In this document: in pieces, positions 52,369-62,042 of the stretch
How the letters are laid out: each line of letters begins with the position of its first letter
Position numbering within the stretch: the first letter of the stretch is position 1
NCBI GenBank assembly: GCA_947496465.1
Contig: CANMCX010000001.1
Span: 868,001-932,000, forward strand
Direction: 5' to 3'
Length of the DNA stretch: 64,000 bases
From: Marinifilum_A sediminis
Lineage (GTDB): Bacteria; Bacteroidota; Bacteroidia; Bacteroidales; Marinifilaceae
Notes under the pieces: generated by a model
Database searches by the model: none
What the model was told of the DNA's origin: nothing
Seen by the model: only the letters and a program-made list of their open reading frames with translations
Translations under genes and position numbers: made by a program

Positions 52369-54090
52369 ATGAATGCGTTAGAACTTAGTGAACAAGAGAT
52401 CATTAGAAGAAATTCCCTAAAGGAAATGCAGAATTTGGGCATCAACCCTTTTCCTGCAGCACAATATCATGTAAATAATTATTCTGCAGATATTCTGAAA
52501 GACTTCGATCCTGAAAAGAAGAACCTTCAAGAGGTTTGTATTGCAGGTAGAATCATGAGCAGAAGAATCATGGGTAAAGCTTCTTTTATTGAACTTCAGG
52601 ATTCAAAAGGAAGAATTCAGGTATATATTGCCAGAGATTCTATTTGCCCTGATGAGGATAAAACTCTTTACAACACTGTATTCAAAAAACTTTTGGATAT
52701 TGGTGATTTTATTGGAATTAAGGGATACGTGTTTGTTACTAAAGTAGGGGAAACTTCTGTTCACACTACTGAATTGACTGTTCTTTCTAAATCAGTTCGT
52801 CCTCTTCCTATCGTGAAAGAAAAAGATGGAAAGGTATATGATTCTTTTAGTGATCCTGAATTGCGTTACCGTCAGCGTTACGTTGATTTGGTTGTAAATC
52901 CGGATGTAAAAGATGTTTTCTTGAAGAGAACTAAAATTATTAACTCAATGCGCGAGTTATTCAACAGCAAGGGATATCTTGAGGTTGAAACTCCAATCTT
53001 ACAGGCAATCCCAGGTGGAGCGTCTGCTCGTCCATTCGAAACACATCACAATGCATTGGATATTCCATTGTATATGCGTATTGCGAACGAATTGTACCTT
53101 AAAAGATTGATCGTTGGTGGTTTTGATGGTGTTTATGAGTTTGCAAAAGACTTCCGTAACGAAGGAATGGACAGAACTCACAACCCTGAGTTTACAGTAA
53201 TGGAAATCTATGTAGCTTATAAAGACTACAACTGGATGATGGACTTTACTGAGGAAATGATTGAAAAAGTTGCCTTAGATCTTCACGGAGAAACCAAACT
53301 GATGGTTGGTGATAAAGAAATCGATTTCAAGCGTCCCTTCAAGCGTATTTCTATGATTGATTCAATTAAAGAACACACTGGAATTGATATTAACGGAATG
53401 GATGAAGCTCAACTTCGTGATGTTTGTAAGCAGTTAAACATTGAAGTTGATGAAACTTTCGGAAAAGGTAAATTGATTGATGAGATTTTTGGTGAGAAGT
53501 GCGAAGGAAACTATATCCAACCTACTTTCATTACCGATTATCCTGTTGAAATGTCGCCTCTTTGTAAAAAGCACAGAGAAAATCCTGAGTTAACTGAGCG
53601 TTTTGAGTTGATGGTTAACGGTAAGGAAGTTTGTAATGCTTACTCTGAGCTGAATGACCCTATTGATCAGTTGGAAAGATTCCAGGAACAAATGAAATTG
53701 AGCGAAAAAGGTGACGACGAAGCAATGTTTATTGATATGGACTTTGTTCGTGCATTAGAATATGGTATGCCTCCTACATCAGGTATGGGTATTGGTATCG
53801 ACCGTTTAACAATGTTGATGACCAACTCTCACTCTATTCAAGATGTTTTGTTCTTCCCTCAAATGAGACCAGAGAAGAAAGCTGCTGTTGATAGCGACGA
53901 AAAATTTATTGAATTGGGTATTGCTCAGGAATGGATGCCAATTATTCGTAAAGCAGGTTTCCAAACTGTTGAGGCTCTTAAGGAAGAGAAACATACAAAA
54001 CTGCACCAAGACATTTGCGGTTGGAATAAAAAATTGAAGATGGGATTAAAGAATCCTAGCCAAGACGAAGTAAAAGAATGGTTAGCGTAA
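52369..54090 (+). CDS. lysS: Lysyl-tRNA synthetase, class II
   Basis: Charges tRNA-Lys. The 573 residues have the N-terminal OB-fold anticodon domain with VCIAGRIMSRRIMGKASFIELQD. The class II core has motif 1 (GYLEVETPILQAIPGGASARPF), motif 2 (FRNEGMDRTHNPEFTVMEIY) and motif 3 (GMGIGIDRLTMLMT). A C-terminal extension of about 70 residues beyond motif 3 is typical of Bacteroidota. ATG at 52369 is set by the -7 box at 52333, which rules out the longer frame from 52318. Confidence 0.96.
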   Translation: MNALELSEQEIIRRNSLKEMQNLGINPFPAAQYHVNNYSADILKDFDPEKKNLQEVCIAGRIMSRRIMGKASFIELQDSKGRIQVYIARDSICPDEDKTLYNTVFKKLLDIGDFIGIKGYVFVTKVGETSVHTTELTVLSKSVRPLPIVKEKDGKVYDSFSDPELRYRQRYVDLVVNPDVKDVFLKRTKIINSMRELFNSKGYLEVETPILQAIPGGASARPFETHHNALDIPLYMRIANELYLKRLIVGGFDGVYEFAKDFRNEGMDRTHNPEFTVMEIYVAYKDYNWMMDFTEEMIEKVALDLHGETKLMVGDKEIDFKRPFKRISMIDSIKEHTGIDINGMDEAQLRDVCKQLNIEVDETFGKGKLIDEIFGEKCEGNYIQPTFITDYPVEMSPLCKKHRENPELTERFELMVNGKEVCNAYSELNDPIDQLERFQEQMKLSEKGDDEAMFIDMDFVRALEYGMPPTSGMGIGIDRLTMLMTNSHSIQDVLFFPQMRPEKKAAVDSDEKFIELGIAQEWMPIIRKAGFQTVEALKEEKHTKLHQDICGWNKKLKMGLKNPSQDEVKEWLA

Positions 54091-54115
54091 GCCCATTCTA
54101 ATATTATAATATCAC

Positions 54116-54150
54116 TATCGGAGGTTGGGAATTTTTCCCTTCCTCCGATA
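54116..54150 (+). terminator. Strong hairpin between lysS and gpsA
   Basis: TATCGGAGG (54116-54124) pairs with CCTCCGATA (54142-54150), with an inner GGGAA (54127-54131) and TTCCC (54135-54139) stem. The stem is very stable but is followed only by TTTAG, so termination may be weak or the hairpin may protect the lysS message. Confidence 0.6.
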
Positions 54151-54218
54151 TTTAGTAAATTAGAGATCTGTACCTTACTAAAACAGAATCTTTACACACC
54201 GAACTTATTAATACATTT

Positions 54219-55214
54219 ATGAACGAATCGTCGAGAATTGCAATTATTGGAGGAGGTAGTTGGGCAACAGCAATCGCAAAAATCCTAATGGAGAATGTAC
54301 AGGAAATTAACTGGTACATGCGTAACCCAGATACCATTAAACAATTCAAGCAATTAAGTCACAACCCTAGATATTTAACTGGTGTTGAATTCGAAATCGA
54401 CAACATAAATTTCTACAACAATCTTGATGAGTTGGTTGAAAATTCAGATATTCTGATTTTTGCAATTCCTTCTGCATTCTTAAAAAATGCACTTCAGAAA
54501 CTTACCGTTAGCTTAGAGGATAAATTTATAGTATCCGCTATTAAAGGTATTGTTCCTGATGAAAACAAGATTATCGGTGAATTCTTCAACGAAAAATACA
54601 ATGTACCTATTGATAATGTAGGTGTTATTTCTGGACCTTGCCATGCCGAAGAGGTTGCAATGGAGCGCTTGTCCTATCTTACTATTTCATGTCAGGATAC
54701 TAAGAAAGCTCGTTCTTTAGCGCTTAACTTAGAATGCCCATACATTAAAACTACGGTTACCGAAGACATTTATGGAACCGAATATGCAGCCGTTCTTAAG
54801 AATGTTGTTGCTATTGCAGCTGGGATTTGTCATGGTTTACGCTACGGCGATAATTTTCAGTCGGTGCTGATCTCGAATGCTATTCAGGAAATCAAACGAT
54901 TTGTTGATACCGTTCATCCTATAACTCGCGACATTAAAAGTTCGGCTTATTTAGGAGACTTGCTTGTTACCTGCTATTCTCAGTTTAGTAGAAACCGTAC
55001 ATTCGGAACCATGATTGGAAAAGGATATACCGTAAAATCTGCTCAGTTGGAGATGCACATGATTGCCGAGGGATACTATGCTGTAAAATGTATCAAAGAA
55101 ATTAACGATGAATACAATGTTCACATGCCAATTACAATGGCTGTTTACAATATTTTATATGAAAAGATTTCGCCAGCTATCGAAATCAAATTATTAACGG
55201 AAGATTTACGTTAG
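54219..55214 (+). CDS. gpsA: NAD(P)H-dependent glycerol-3-phosphate dehydrogenase
   Basis: Makes sn-glycerol 3-phosphate for phospholipid synthesis. The 331 residues have the Rossmann motif IAIIGGGSWATAIAKIL, then VSAIKGI, VISGPCHAEEVAMERLSYLTI, and the catalytic region YAAVLKNVVAIAAGICHGLRYGDNFQS with the active-site Lys, and LGDLLVTCYSQFSRNRTFG. All family motifs are intact. It lies between the lysS hairpin and pgi on the same strand. Confidence 0.95.
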   Translation: MNESSRIAIIGGGSWATAIAKILMENVQEINWYMRNPDTIKQFKQLSHNPRYLTGVEFEIDNINFYNNLDELVENSDILIFAIPSAFLKNALQKLTVSLEDKFIVSAIKGIVPDENKIIGEFFNEKYNVPIDNVGVISGPCHAEEVAMERLSYLTISCQDTKKARSLALNLECPYIKTTVTEDIYGTEYAAVLKNVVAIAAGICHGLRYGDNFQSVLISNAIQEIKRFVDTVHPITRDIKSSAYLGDLLVTCYSQFSRNRTFGTMIGKGYTVKSAQLEMHMIAEGYYAVKCIKEINDEYNVHMPITMAVYNILYEKISPAIEIKLLTEDLR

Positions 55215-55241
55215 AGTAATTTTTTCGCTGTACTTTTATGA

Positions 55242-55376
55242 GTGTTGCATTGACATTTCACCAAAAACAACACTTTAAATACCAATTACATATTGGTATA
55301 CTGCCAATAAAATATAACTTTTTAAATACAACTATTACATTTTAGTATTGTCTGATAATTGGAGGGGTATCGGTTC
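55242..55376 (+). promoter_or_regulatory. Hairpin-rich gpsA-pgi spacer
   Basis: Three inverted repeats lie in a 198-base gap: AGTGTTG (55242-55248) with CAACACT (55269-55275); TACCAAT (55281-55287) with ATTGGTA (55293-55299); and a weaker CTGATA/TATCGG pair around GGAGGGG near 55352-55375. The first may end the gpsA message and the last may be in the pgi leader. No consensus promoter is evident. Confidence 0.4.
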
Positions 55377-55412
55377 TGACAGTAATGATTTGTAAATCTT
55401 AACTAGTACAAA

Positions 55413-56753
55413 ATGGAACACATTAAGTTGAACATCGAAAAATCTCTTGATTTTGTAAGCAAAGAAGAGGTTTTCAAGCATGAAGAAAACAGTAAAAAAC
55501 ATTTAACCTCCCTTCACGAAGGAACCGGGAAAGGAAATGACTATGTAGGTTGGGTTCAATTGCCTTCTCAGATTACAGACGCAGAATTGAATGACATCGA
55601 AGCTACAGCTAAGAAGTTAAAAGAAAAAGTTGAAGTTCTGGTTGTTGTTGGAATTGGTGGCTCTTACCTGGGAGCAAAAGCAGTTAACGACGCTTTAGCA
55701 CACAGTTTCGATCAGCTAAACTCTGGCGATGAAAATCCACTTGTTCTTTACGCAGGGCAAAATATCAGTGAAGATTATCTTTACGAATTAACCGATATTC
55801 TTAAGAGTATCGAGTTTGGTATTTGCGTAATCTCAAAATCGGGAACTACTACCGAGCCTGCTATTGCATTCCGTTTATTAAAGGAAATGTTAGAAGAGCA
55901 AGTTGGTAAAGAAGAAGCTCGCGAAAGAATTGTTGCTATTACCGACGAATCGAAAGGTGCGCTTAGAACTTTAGCTACTCAAGAAGGTTACAAGACTTTT
56001 GTTATTGCCGATAATGTGGGTGGTCGTTACTCTGTATTAACTCCGGTTGGATTACTTCCAATTGCAGTTGCAGGTCACGATATTAAGGAGTTGGTAAAGG
56101 GTGCAAAAGCAATGCAGGACTATACTGTTGAAACCGCTTTTGAAGAAAACCCAGCACTATTATATGCTGCAACAAGAAATGCTTTATACGAAAAAGGAAA
56201 AGGCATTGAAATCTTAGCCAACTACAATCCTAAATTGCACAATGTTGCAGAATGGTGGAAACAATTGTATGGCGAGAGTGAAGGAAAAGAAAACAAAGGT
56301 ATTTTCCCTGCTAGTGTCGATTTCACTTCTGATCTTCACTCAATGGGACAGTACATTCAGGAAGGACAGCGTAACATTTTCGAAACCGTAATTTCTATTG
56401 CCAAACCTAATCACACAGTTTATATTCCGGAAGACAAGAATAATCTTGACGGATTGAACTACTTAGCAGGAAAACGTGTTGACGAAGTAAATAAAATGGC
56501 TGAATTGGGAACTCAATTGGCTCACGTTGATGGTGGTGTTCCAAACTTGCACATCGAAATGCCTAAATTAAACGAATTCTACTTGGGTGAATTACTATAT
56601 TTCTTCGAAATTGCTTGTGGAGTTAGTGGTTACATCTTAGATGTGAATCCTTTTGATCAGCCAGGAGTTGAAGCATACAAGAGTAATATGTTTGCTTTGC
56701 TTGAAAAGCCAGGTTTCGAAGCAGAAACTAAGAAAATTAAAGAGAGATTGTAA
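55413..56753 (+). CDS. pgi: Glucose-6-phosphate isomerase
   Basis: Interconverts glucose-6-phosphate and fructose-6-phosphate. The 446-residue protein is the short form seen in Firmicutes and many Bacteroidota. Motifs include VVVGIGGSYLGAKAV, VISKSGTTTEPAIAFRLL, NVGGRYSVLTPVGLLPIAVAG, the catalytic Glu region in LHSMGQYIQEG and the C-terminal NPFDQPGVEAYK with the active-site Lys. Its 3' end runs into a terminator shared with the convergent gene. Confidence 0.96.
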   Translation: MEHIKLNIEKSLDFVSKEEVFKHEENSKKHLTSLHEGTGKGNDYVGWVQLPSQITDAELNDIEATAKKLKEKVEVLVVVGIGGSYLGAKAVNDALAHSFDQLNSGDENPLVLYAGQNISEDYLYELTDILKSIEFGICVISKSGTTTEPAIAFRLLKEMLEEQVGKEEARERIVAITDESKGALRTLATQEGYKTFVIADNVGGRYSVLTPVGLLPIAVAGHDIKELVKGAKAMQDYTVETAFEENPALLYAATRNALYEKGKGIEILANYNPKLHNVAEWWKQLYGESEGKENKGIFPASVDFTSDLHSMGQYIQEGQRNIFETVISIAKPNHTVYIPEDKNNLDGLNYLAGKRVDEVNKMAELGTQLAHVDGGVPNLHIEMPKLNEFYLGELLYFFEIACGVSGYILDVNPFDQPGVEAYKSNMFALLEKPGFEAETKKIKERL

Positions 56754-56776
56754 TCTCAATCTTTATTAGATACATG

Positions 56777-56808
56777 AAAGACCAACATTACTGTTGGTCT
56801 TTTTTTAT
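56777..56808 (+). terminator. Intrinsic terminator after pgi, overlapping the end of the convergent gene
   Basis: AAAGACCAACA (56777-56787), loop TTAC, TGTTGGTCTTT (56792-56802), then further T to 56807. The stem overlaps the last codons of the minus-strand gene ending at 56788. Confidence 0.9.
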
Positions 56809-57093
56809 TTCTTCTAGAATCACTTCTTCTTTTAATTCTTTCTGCGCCATTTTTCGCATCCGGTATTTTTTTCCAATCAACTGCCCAAGAAAAAACGCAC
56901 TCACCATTACAGGATAAGTGTAGAGTGCAAATCCCACCTCGAACAAATGCCTGAACAATACCACAAACGGAATGGGAGCGTGAATAGACACGAACCACAT
57001 TACCGAAAATTTCTTGTACCCTTGCCTAATGTATCCAAAGGGTAAATTAAGCACTAAAGTTGCCAATGCTGCGAACAGTAAATTTAGTTCCAT
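56788..57093 (-). CDS. Conserved small membrane protein of unknown function
   Basis: Protein of 101 residues with three hydrophobic segments (about 3-18, 30-50 and 55-75). It contains NLPFGYIRQGYKKFS and IHAPIPFVVLFRH, and has a Lys/Glu-rich C-terminal tail. The NLPFGYxR stretch is one I recall from uncharacterised membrane proteins in several phyla, but no function is known. It is convergent with pgi and its last codons form part of the pgi terminator. Confidence 0.7.
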   Translation of the reverse strand: MELNLLFAALATLVLNLPFGYIRQGYKKFSVMWFVSIHAPIPFVVLFRHLFEVGFALYTYPVMVSAFFLGQLIGKKYRMRKMAQKELKEEVILEEIKKDQQ

Positions 57094-57199
57094 AATGAAC
57101 GAATGTATTAATAATATTCCGAAGTGTGAATTGTGGTTTGATAAAAAGGTTTATCGCAACAAGAAATAATGCTGCTTTGTAATTCGATCAACTCACTTC

Positions 57200-57880
57200 T
57201 TAGGTTTTACGAACATGGGTAAGCAATTTGCAAAATTTATAATCGTTCATTTTTGATTTATTGTGAACTAAAACCAGTTTTCCTATTCTCGAAATCTCTG
57301 TTATGTAATTCCAAAGCCTTTCATATTCCCGATGATTTTTTGCAACCAATTCACTTCTTTCCATTGATTTTCCAATTTGGAATAAATTCAAGCGTGCTAT
57401 ATTATCTCGTAATTCAAAAATCTCTTTGAAGAGGTCATTTTTAAATCCTTTTGTTTGCAATGCCTCCAAATTGCCATTGATATTCTGTTCTACCACTTTT
57501 AAATTACTTAAAGCTCCTTCTACATTTCGAGCTTTCAATTGTTGTTTGCTTTTCCTAATACCAAAATCTGTTGAATGGACATTCATTGTACCATTTGCCA
57601 TTTCGGCATAAGCCTGTACAAAATTTAATTTCATGTATATAATATCCATTTTATAGTATAACTCCTCGGTTACTTTTACTCTTTCAGAAGTAATTATTTT
57701 TGCAGGTATCAAATTGCGAACTTTTAGAATTTGCTCACTAACTTGACGAGAATATGCTGCATTAAATTTATCAGAAAACGCAAGAAATTCACTCCTATCA
57801 TCATCTAAATAACACAAAAGCAGGTCTGCCACTACCGGTAGCTCCTCTAAACGAAATCTACTATATGATTTCTTCTTCAT
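57200..57880 (-). CDS. Uncharacterised helical protein
   Basis: Soluble protein of 226 residues with no signal peptide or membrane segment. It is predicted to be nearly all helical, with heptad-like stretches such as VEGALSNLKVVEQNINGNLEAL and repeated charged residues. The N-terminal part (RLEELPVVADLLLCYLDDDRSEFLAFS) is distinctive. I do not recognise it. It is monocistronic, flanked by gaps of 106 and 526 bases, which suggests independent control. Confidence 0.65.
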   Translation of the reverse strand: MKKKSYSRFRLEELPVVADLLLCYLDDDRSEFLAFSDKFNAAYSRQVSEQILKVRNLIPAKIITSERVKVTEELYYKMDIIYMKLNFVQAYAEMANGTMNVHSTDFGIRKSKQQLKARNVEGALSNLKVVEQNINGNLEALQTKGFKNDLFKEIFELRDNIARLNLFQIGKSMERSELVAKNHREYERLWNYITEISRIGKLVLVHNKSKMNDYKFCKLLTHVRKT

Positions 57881-58406
57881 AAGAGTTGTTTTTCAAGTTA
57901 ATAAGTCAATTTATCTTTACCTTTAAAGCAATTGCGATTTCACTTTATTTTTTACACAACACCTTCCTTCGCTATCTTTTCTCCCTTTTTATATTGCTTA
58001 ATTCTTTCTGCTTGTATTTTTGTTCCTTTTTCGGATTACAGCATTCCTTTTGAGAATTTCAGTCCACCGATCACTTACTTTATATCAACAAAGTAAGACT
58101 TCTTACTACAGATCTAACAATTCTTCTAAATAATTCATTATTACTTTATAATTTTTTAATATTATTCTACAACAATGAATTACTTCTTCTCTACAATTTA
58201 CAACTTTATTAGTGTAAACATCTAATATTCTATTCCCTTTTTTATGAAATCTGTTCCCTTTACCAAGTAATTGAAAATCTGGAGCAAGATTCGCATTCCC
58301 TAAATCAATTCCCTTAAAATTTCTTTGATCTTACACATTCACAACTGGTATTGTTAGTCTCGAATATTAAATCCACTTTTGTTCCAACGAATCACAAGTA
58401 GTAGAA
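57881..58406. other. Long intergenic stretch with a possible gene relic
   Basis: The gap of 526 bases has strong strand bias, with the plus strand rich in T and C. On the minus strand 58074-57952 reads as 40 codons in one frame interrupted by a single TAA; the part after that stop ends KKGEKIAKEGVV and TAA. It could be a decayed gene fragment or chance. A weak hairpin CTTACTTT/AAAGTAAG lies at 58074-58097. No promoter matching the full consensus is visible. Confidence 0.35.
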
Positions 58407-59315
58407 ATGAGAAAAACCGGTAAATTAAAAGGAAGCATTTTGGCACTTTTAGCCACTATCAGTTTCTCGAATGTGTATATTTTTAGCAAGCTTGCAATGG
58501 AGGATATCAGCCTGGTATCTTTCGGAATATTATGGTTTGGCTTAGCTCTATTGTACAATTACTTGTACTACGTCTTTTTTACCGAACGTAAAAAACTCTC
58601 TTCGCTACCTAAAAAATCAAAAAGTGTTTTATTACTTATTGGATGCTCCGAAGTCATTTCGATTTTTGCATTTTTCCTTTCCATTCAATTGACCGAAAAT
58701 CCTGCTATAGTCTCGTTTCTGGCAAATACATCACCTATTTTTGTTATCCTTATTAGTTTCTTCTTTTTAGGAAGCAGATATCGCCCTTTAGCTCTGATAG
58801 GAATGCTAATTACTTTTCTTGGTGTTGGGCTTATCAATTTTAACAATGGAGGATTCGATTGGCAATCGCTTACCAGTAAGGCTAGCATATCAGCAATAAT
58901 TTTTGCAATATTTTATGGTGTTAGCCTAGTTTTGGCAAGATCGGAAATTCGTAATATTCCTGCAGCAATGATCACGGTAAGCCGTAATCTTTTTCTGTTT
59001 ATTGGCTTTATTCTTTATGCGATATTTTTAATGGAAATGCCGTACTATACTACTAAATCAATAATGTATGTAGGACTTGGATCATTTTTTGGTCCTTTTA
59101 TGGGGATTGTCCTCACCTTTGCTTCGCTAAAATATGTCGATGCGTCGATAACTACATTAATTGGTACCTTGCGCAGTGTATTTATAATTGGTGGAGCTTA
59201 CCTATTCATGAATATTTTACCAAATTCGAATCAGCTGATAGGTGGAACCTTAACAATTCTAGGCATTCTTATCATTACATTTAATGATATAAAAACAATG
59301 AGAAATACTCATTAA
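58407..59315 (+). CDS. EamA-family DMT transporter
   Basis: Ten-helix drug/metabolite transporter of 302 residues. The first EamA repeat has LALLATISFSNVYIFSKLAME and PAIVSFLANTSPIFVILISFFFL; the second has GVSLVLARSEIR, FGPFMGIVLTFASLKYVDASI and ILPNSNQLIGGTLTILGI. It is not a close copy of the DMT gene at 11234. Its stop overlaps the stop of the convergent histidine kinase gene by four bases. Substrate unknown. Confidence 0.88.
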   Translation: MRKTGKLKGSILALLATISFSNVYIFSKLAMEDISLVSFGILWFGLALLYNYLYYVFFTERKKLSSLPKKSKSVLLLIGCSEVISIFAFFLSIQLTENPAIVSFLANTSPIFVILISFFFLGSRYRPLALIGMLITFLGVGLINFNNGGFDWQSLTSKASISAIIFAIFYGVSLVLARSEIRNIPAAMITVSRNLFLFIGFILYAIFLMEMPYYTTKSIMYVGLGSFFGPFMGIVLTFASLKYVDASITTLIGTLRSVFIIGGAYLFMNILPNSNQLIGGTLTILGILIITFNDIKTMRNTH

Positions 59316-61813
59316 ACCAAAACTTTTCTAACTTCATAAAAAAGCTCTTCCTTGCTAAATGGCTTGGTAATGTATCCGTGGCAACCAGCCTCAATACATT
59401 TTTCCTCTTCCCCTTTCACTACATTCGCAGTTTGAGCAATAATTTTTGAAGTTACATCAGTTTGCTTTAATTTATCAAGACATTGTATGCAATCTTCCCC
59501 TGGCATATTGATATCAACGAGAATGATATCTGGTGCGATTTCCTTGGCAACCTGTAACATTTGCGTACCATTATCGGCATATGATATTTCAACATTCTCC
59601 TCTTCGAATAATTTCTTCACATACAAGTATGAATTGTAATCACTCTCAGCAATTAATATTTTCTTTCGCCCTAAATCTTCACAACAAGCGCTTTTTTCAC
59701 TACTAAATGTTTTAGTTTTCCAATTACATTTTGCAGGAATTGTGAAATAGAAAGTACTGCCCTCACCAAGTTCAGATTCGAAACGTATATCACCTTCAAG
59801 CAACTCAATCAATCCCCTGCAAATACTTAAACCTAAACCTGTTCCGTCATTAAACTGCTCCTCATCTCCTTGTCTGAATCGTTCAAAAATAACACCATGT
59901 TTATCTTTGGCTATTCCCATTCCTTCATCTTTCACATAAATTTCAACAAAAGATTTTTGCTCTACTTCAACCAATTTAAATCCAACTTCAATTTTTCCCG
60001 ATTCAGAAAATTTAATCGAATTATTAATCAAGTTATCGAGAATTTGACTGAAACGATTTTCATCGGTATTTAAAACAAGATTTACATATTCCTTAGGATA
60101 ATTCAGAACCAAATCTAAGCCAGGTTTGGCTTGTAACAACTCATTTCGCTGTAATACTTCCACACTACTACTCATCAATTCAAACAGGTTTAAATCCTGT
60201 TTCTTAATTGCAACCTGATTCATTTCAAGTTTAGACAAATCAACAATGTCATCAATAATCTGAAGTAATCTACTGCCTGAATGTTGAATAATATTTACGT
60301 ATTGTGATCTTTCTACATCATCGATATCCGAATCTACTAATAATTCCGAAAAGCCCATAATGGCATTCATGGGTGTTCGAATCTCATGACTCATATTCGC
60401 TAAAAAGATTGATTTTAATTTATCACTCTCCTCAGCTTTTTCCTTCGCCTTCATCAAGTCTGACTCAGCTTTCTTTATCTCTGAAATATCCCGGGAAACA
60501 CCTAGAACCCCAATTGTATTTCCTTCGGAATCGTACATTGGGGTTTTAATGGTTTCTGTTAAAATTTCCTTCTCTGTTTTCGCGGATTTTGCCAAACTAA
60601 CAAAACGAACCGTATCATTTAAGGCAAGTACTTCTTCATCTTTTTTAATATAAAACCTCGCGATATCATCATCATACATGAAAAAGTCAGTCTTACCAAT
60701 CAAGTTTGATTTCTTAACCCCATTAAAATCAGCAAAATTATTATTGCATTCCAAATAAACCCCTTGCCTATCTTTTAGCCATATCATTTCTGGAACTGTT
60801 TCCAGTAAAGTTTTCAATCTACTTTTCTCTCTTTCGATTAATCTTATGTTCTCTTTTCTAACACTTATATCTCTTACTATTGCCCACAATGCTTTCGGCT
60901 CACCAAATTCATCCTTTAACAAATCAATTCGCAATTCTACCGGAATAATTCTTCCATCTTTTGCCAAACATTCCTTTTCATAAACTCCAGAACTTCCATT
61001 AAGCAATACCTCTTCCCTTATGATCCTATCATCTTCATCAAGCCATTTTTCGGGAGTTAGTTTTTTACAATTTACACTTAATAATTCTTCTTCCTCATAC
61101 CCTAACAATTGCTGCAGGGCAGTATTGCACTCAAGTAAATTATGATCTAAATCCATTACCAAAAAAGCATCAGTCATAGTTTCATATAACCTACTGTATT
61201 TCTCCTCACTATTCGTAAGTGCTATTCGAAAATTCGAGTTTTCCATTTGCCTATTCATAAAAAGACCAAGCAACATATTCGAAATTGGATAAATAGTTAA
61301 AATTGGAAGAATTAAGTAGGAAATTGTATCAAAGATTTTCTCTTCAGGTAAGAATAAAGTACATAACAACATGGCTGCATGAACAGTGAATCCCATCAAT
61401 AACAATTCTAACCACTTTAATTGAGTATCAATTTTTGGGAGAATTGATTTCCAAAATATACCTATGGCTCCAGAACTGATTATAACCGCAATCCCCATAT
61501 ATACACCATCTCCTCCTAAGGAAAAGCGATAAAATCCTGTAATTATCATTGCTATAACAGTGGGTATAGCCCCAAAAAATAAACCTGAAATTGAAAGGAT
61601 TACAGAGCGAGTATCAAATGTCATTCCTGAGGAAGCCTTCCATCCTGACATCATTAGCACTATTCCAATAACTCCTATTATTACTCCGCAAAAAAATTGT
61701 CTTCGATAACTTTTAATATTGAGTTTCCCAAGCCAAAAATATTCATATAAAATGCTAAAACATAAGAGAATCGCGGTATTCCGGATTAAACCAAGCAAAA
61801 TAGAGTCATCCAT
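59312..61813 (-). CDS. Hybrid sensor histidine kinase with 5TMR-LYT, PAS, HisKA, HATPase and REC domains
   Basis: Sensor protein of 833 residues. The N-terminal 200 residues form a multi-helix membrane region with the 5TMR_LYT pattern ISGLFFGAIPTVIAMIITGFYRFSLGGDGVYMG. Two PAS domains follow, near 205-325 and 335-450. Then HisKA has H476 in NMSHEIRTPMNAIMGF, the HATPase has NLINNSIKFSESG and DGTGLGLSI, and the C-terminal receiver has phospho-acceptor D767 in LVDINMPG and Lys in YITKPFSKEEL. No separate response regulator is adjacent. The 5TMR_LYT domain suggests sensing of a membrane or cell-wall signal; the true signal is unknown. Confidence 0.92.
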   Translation of the reverse strand: MDDSILLGLIRNTAILLCFSILYEYFWLGKLNIKSYRRQFFCGVIIGVIGIVLMMSGWKASSGMTFDTRSVILSISGLFFGAIPTVIAMIITGFYRFSLGGDGVYMGIAVIISSGAIGIFWKSILPKIDTQLKWLELLLMGFTVHAAMLLCTLFLPEEKIFDTISYLILPILTIYPISNMLLGLFMNRQMENSNFRIALTNSEEKYSRLYETMTDAFLVMDLDHNLLECNTALQQLLGYEEEELLSVNCKKLTPEKWLDEDDRIIREEVLLNGSSGVYEKECLAKDGRIIPVELRIDLLKDEFGEPKALWAIVRDISVRKENIRLIEREKSRLKTLLETVPEMIWLKDRQGVYLECNNNFADFNGVKKSNLIGKTDFFMYDDDIARFYIKKDEEVLALNDTVRFVSLAKSAKTEKEILTETIKTPMYDSEGNTIGVLGVSRDISEIKKAESDLMKAKEKAEESDKLKSIFLANMSHEIRTPMNAIMGFSELLVDSDIDDVERSQYVNIIQHSGSRLLQIIDDIVDLSKLEMNQVAIKKQDLNLFELMSSSVEVLQRNELLQAKPGLDLVLNYPKEYVNLVLNTDENRFSQILDNLINNSIKFSESGKIEVGFKLVEVEQKSFVEIYVKDEGMGIAKDKHGVIFERFRQGDEEQFNDGTGLGLSICRGLIELLEGDIRFESELGEGSTFYFTIPAKCNWKTKTFSSEKSACCEDLGRKKILIAESDYNSYLYVKKLFEEENVEISYADNGTQMLQVAKEIAPDIILVDINMPGEDCIQCLDKLKQTDVTSKIIAQTANVVKGEEEKCIEAGCHGYITKPFSKEELFYEVRKVLV

Positions 61814-61984
61814 AAGTAAAACGTAGTCAGGGGTTTTTAGTAATTAGTCCTTTTGTATATTGCAATTACAGCAGCCGTGCAAAATATTTTATACTCTAAA
61901 TATTGAAAAAGGTTATGCGTCTAAAAATCTTTTTTACAACATGTATTTCTGAATTTAATTTAAAATTAAAAGGTTCTAAAAACA

Positions 61985-62020
61985 AGAAAAGGAGTAGATT
62001 AACTATCTACTCCTTTATTT
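61985..62020 (-). terminator. Intrinsic terminator after the cDPG-synthetase-like gene
   Basis: AAAGGAGTAGAT (61988-61999) and ATCTACTCCTTT (62005-62016) pair perfectly over 12 bases with a five-base loop; on the minus strand CTTTTCTTGTTTTT follows. It lies 27 bases after the gene's stop. Confidence 0.85.
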
Positions 62021-62042
62021 CACCTATACAAATATTTAATTA

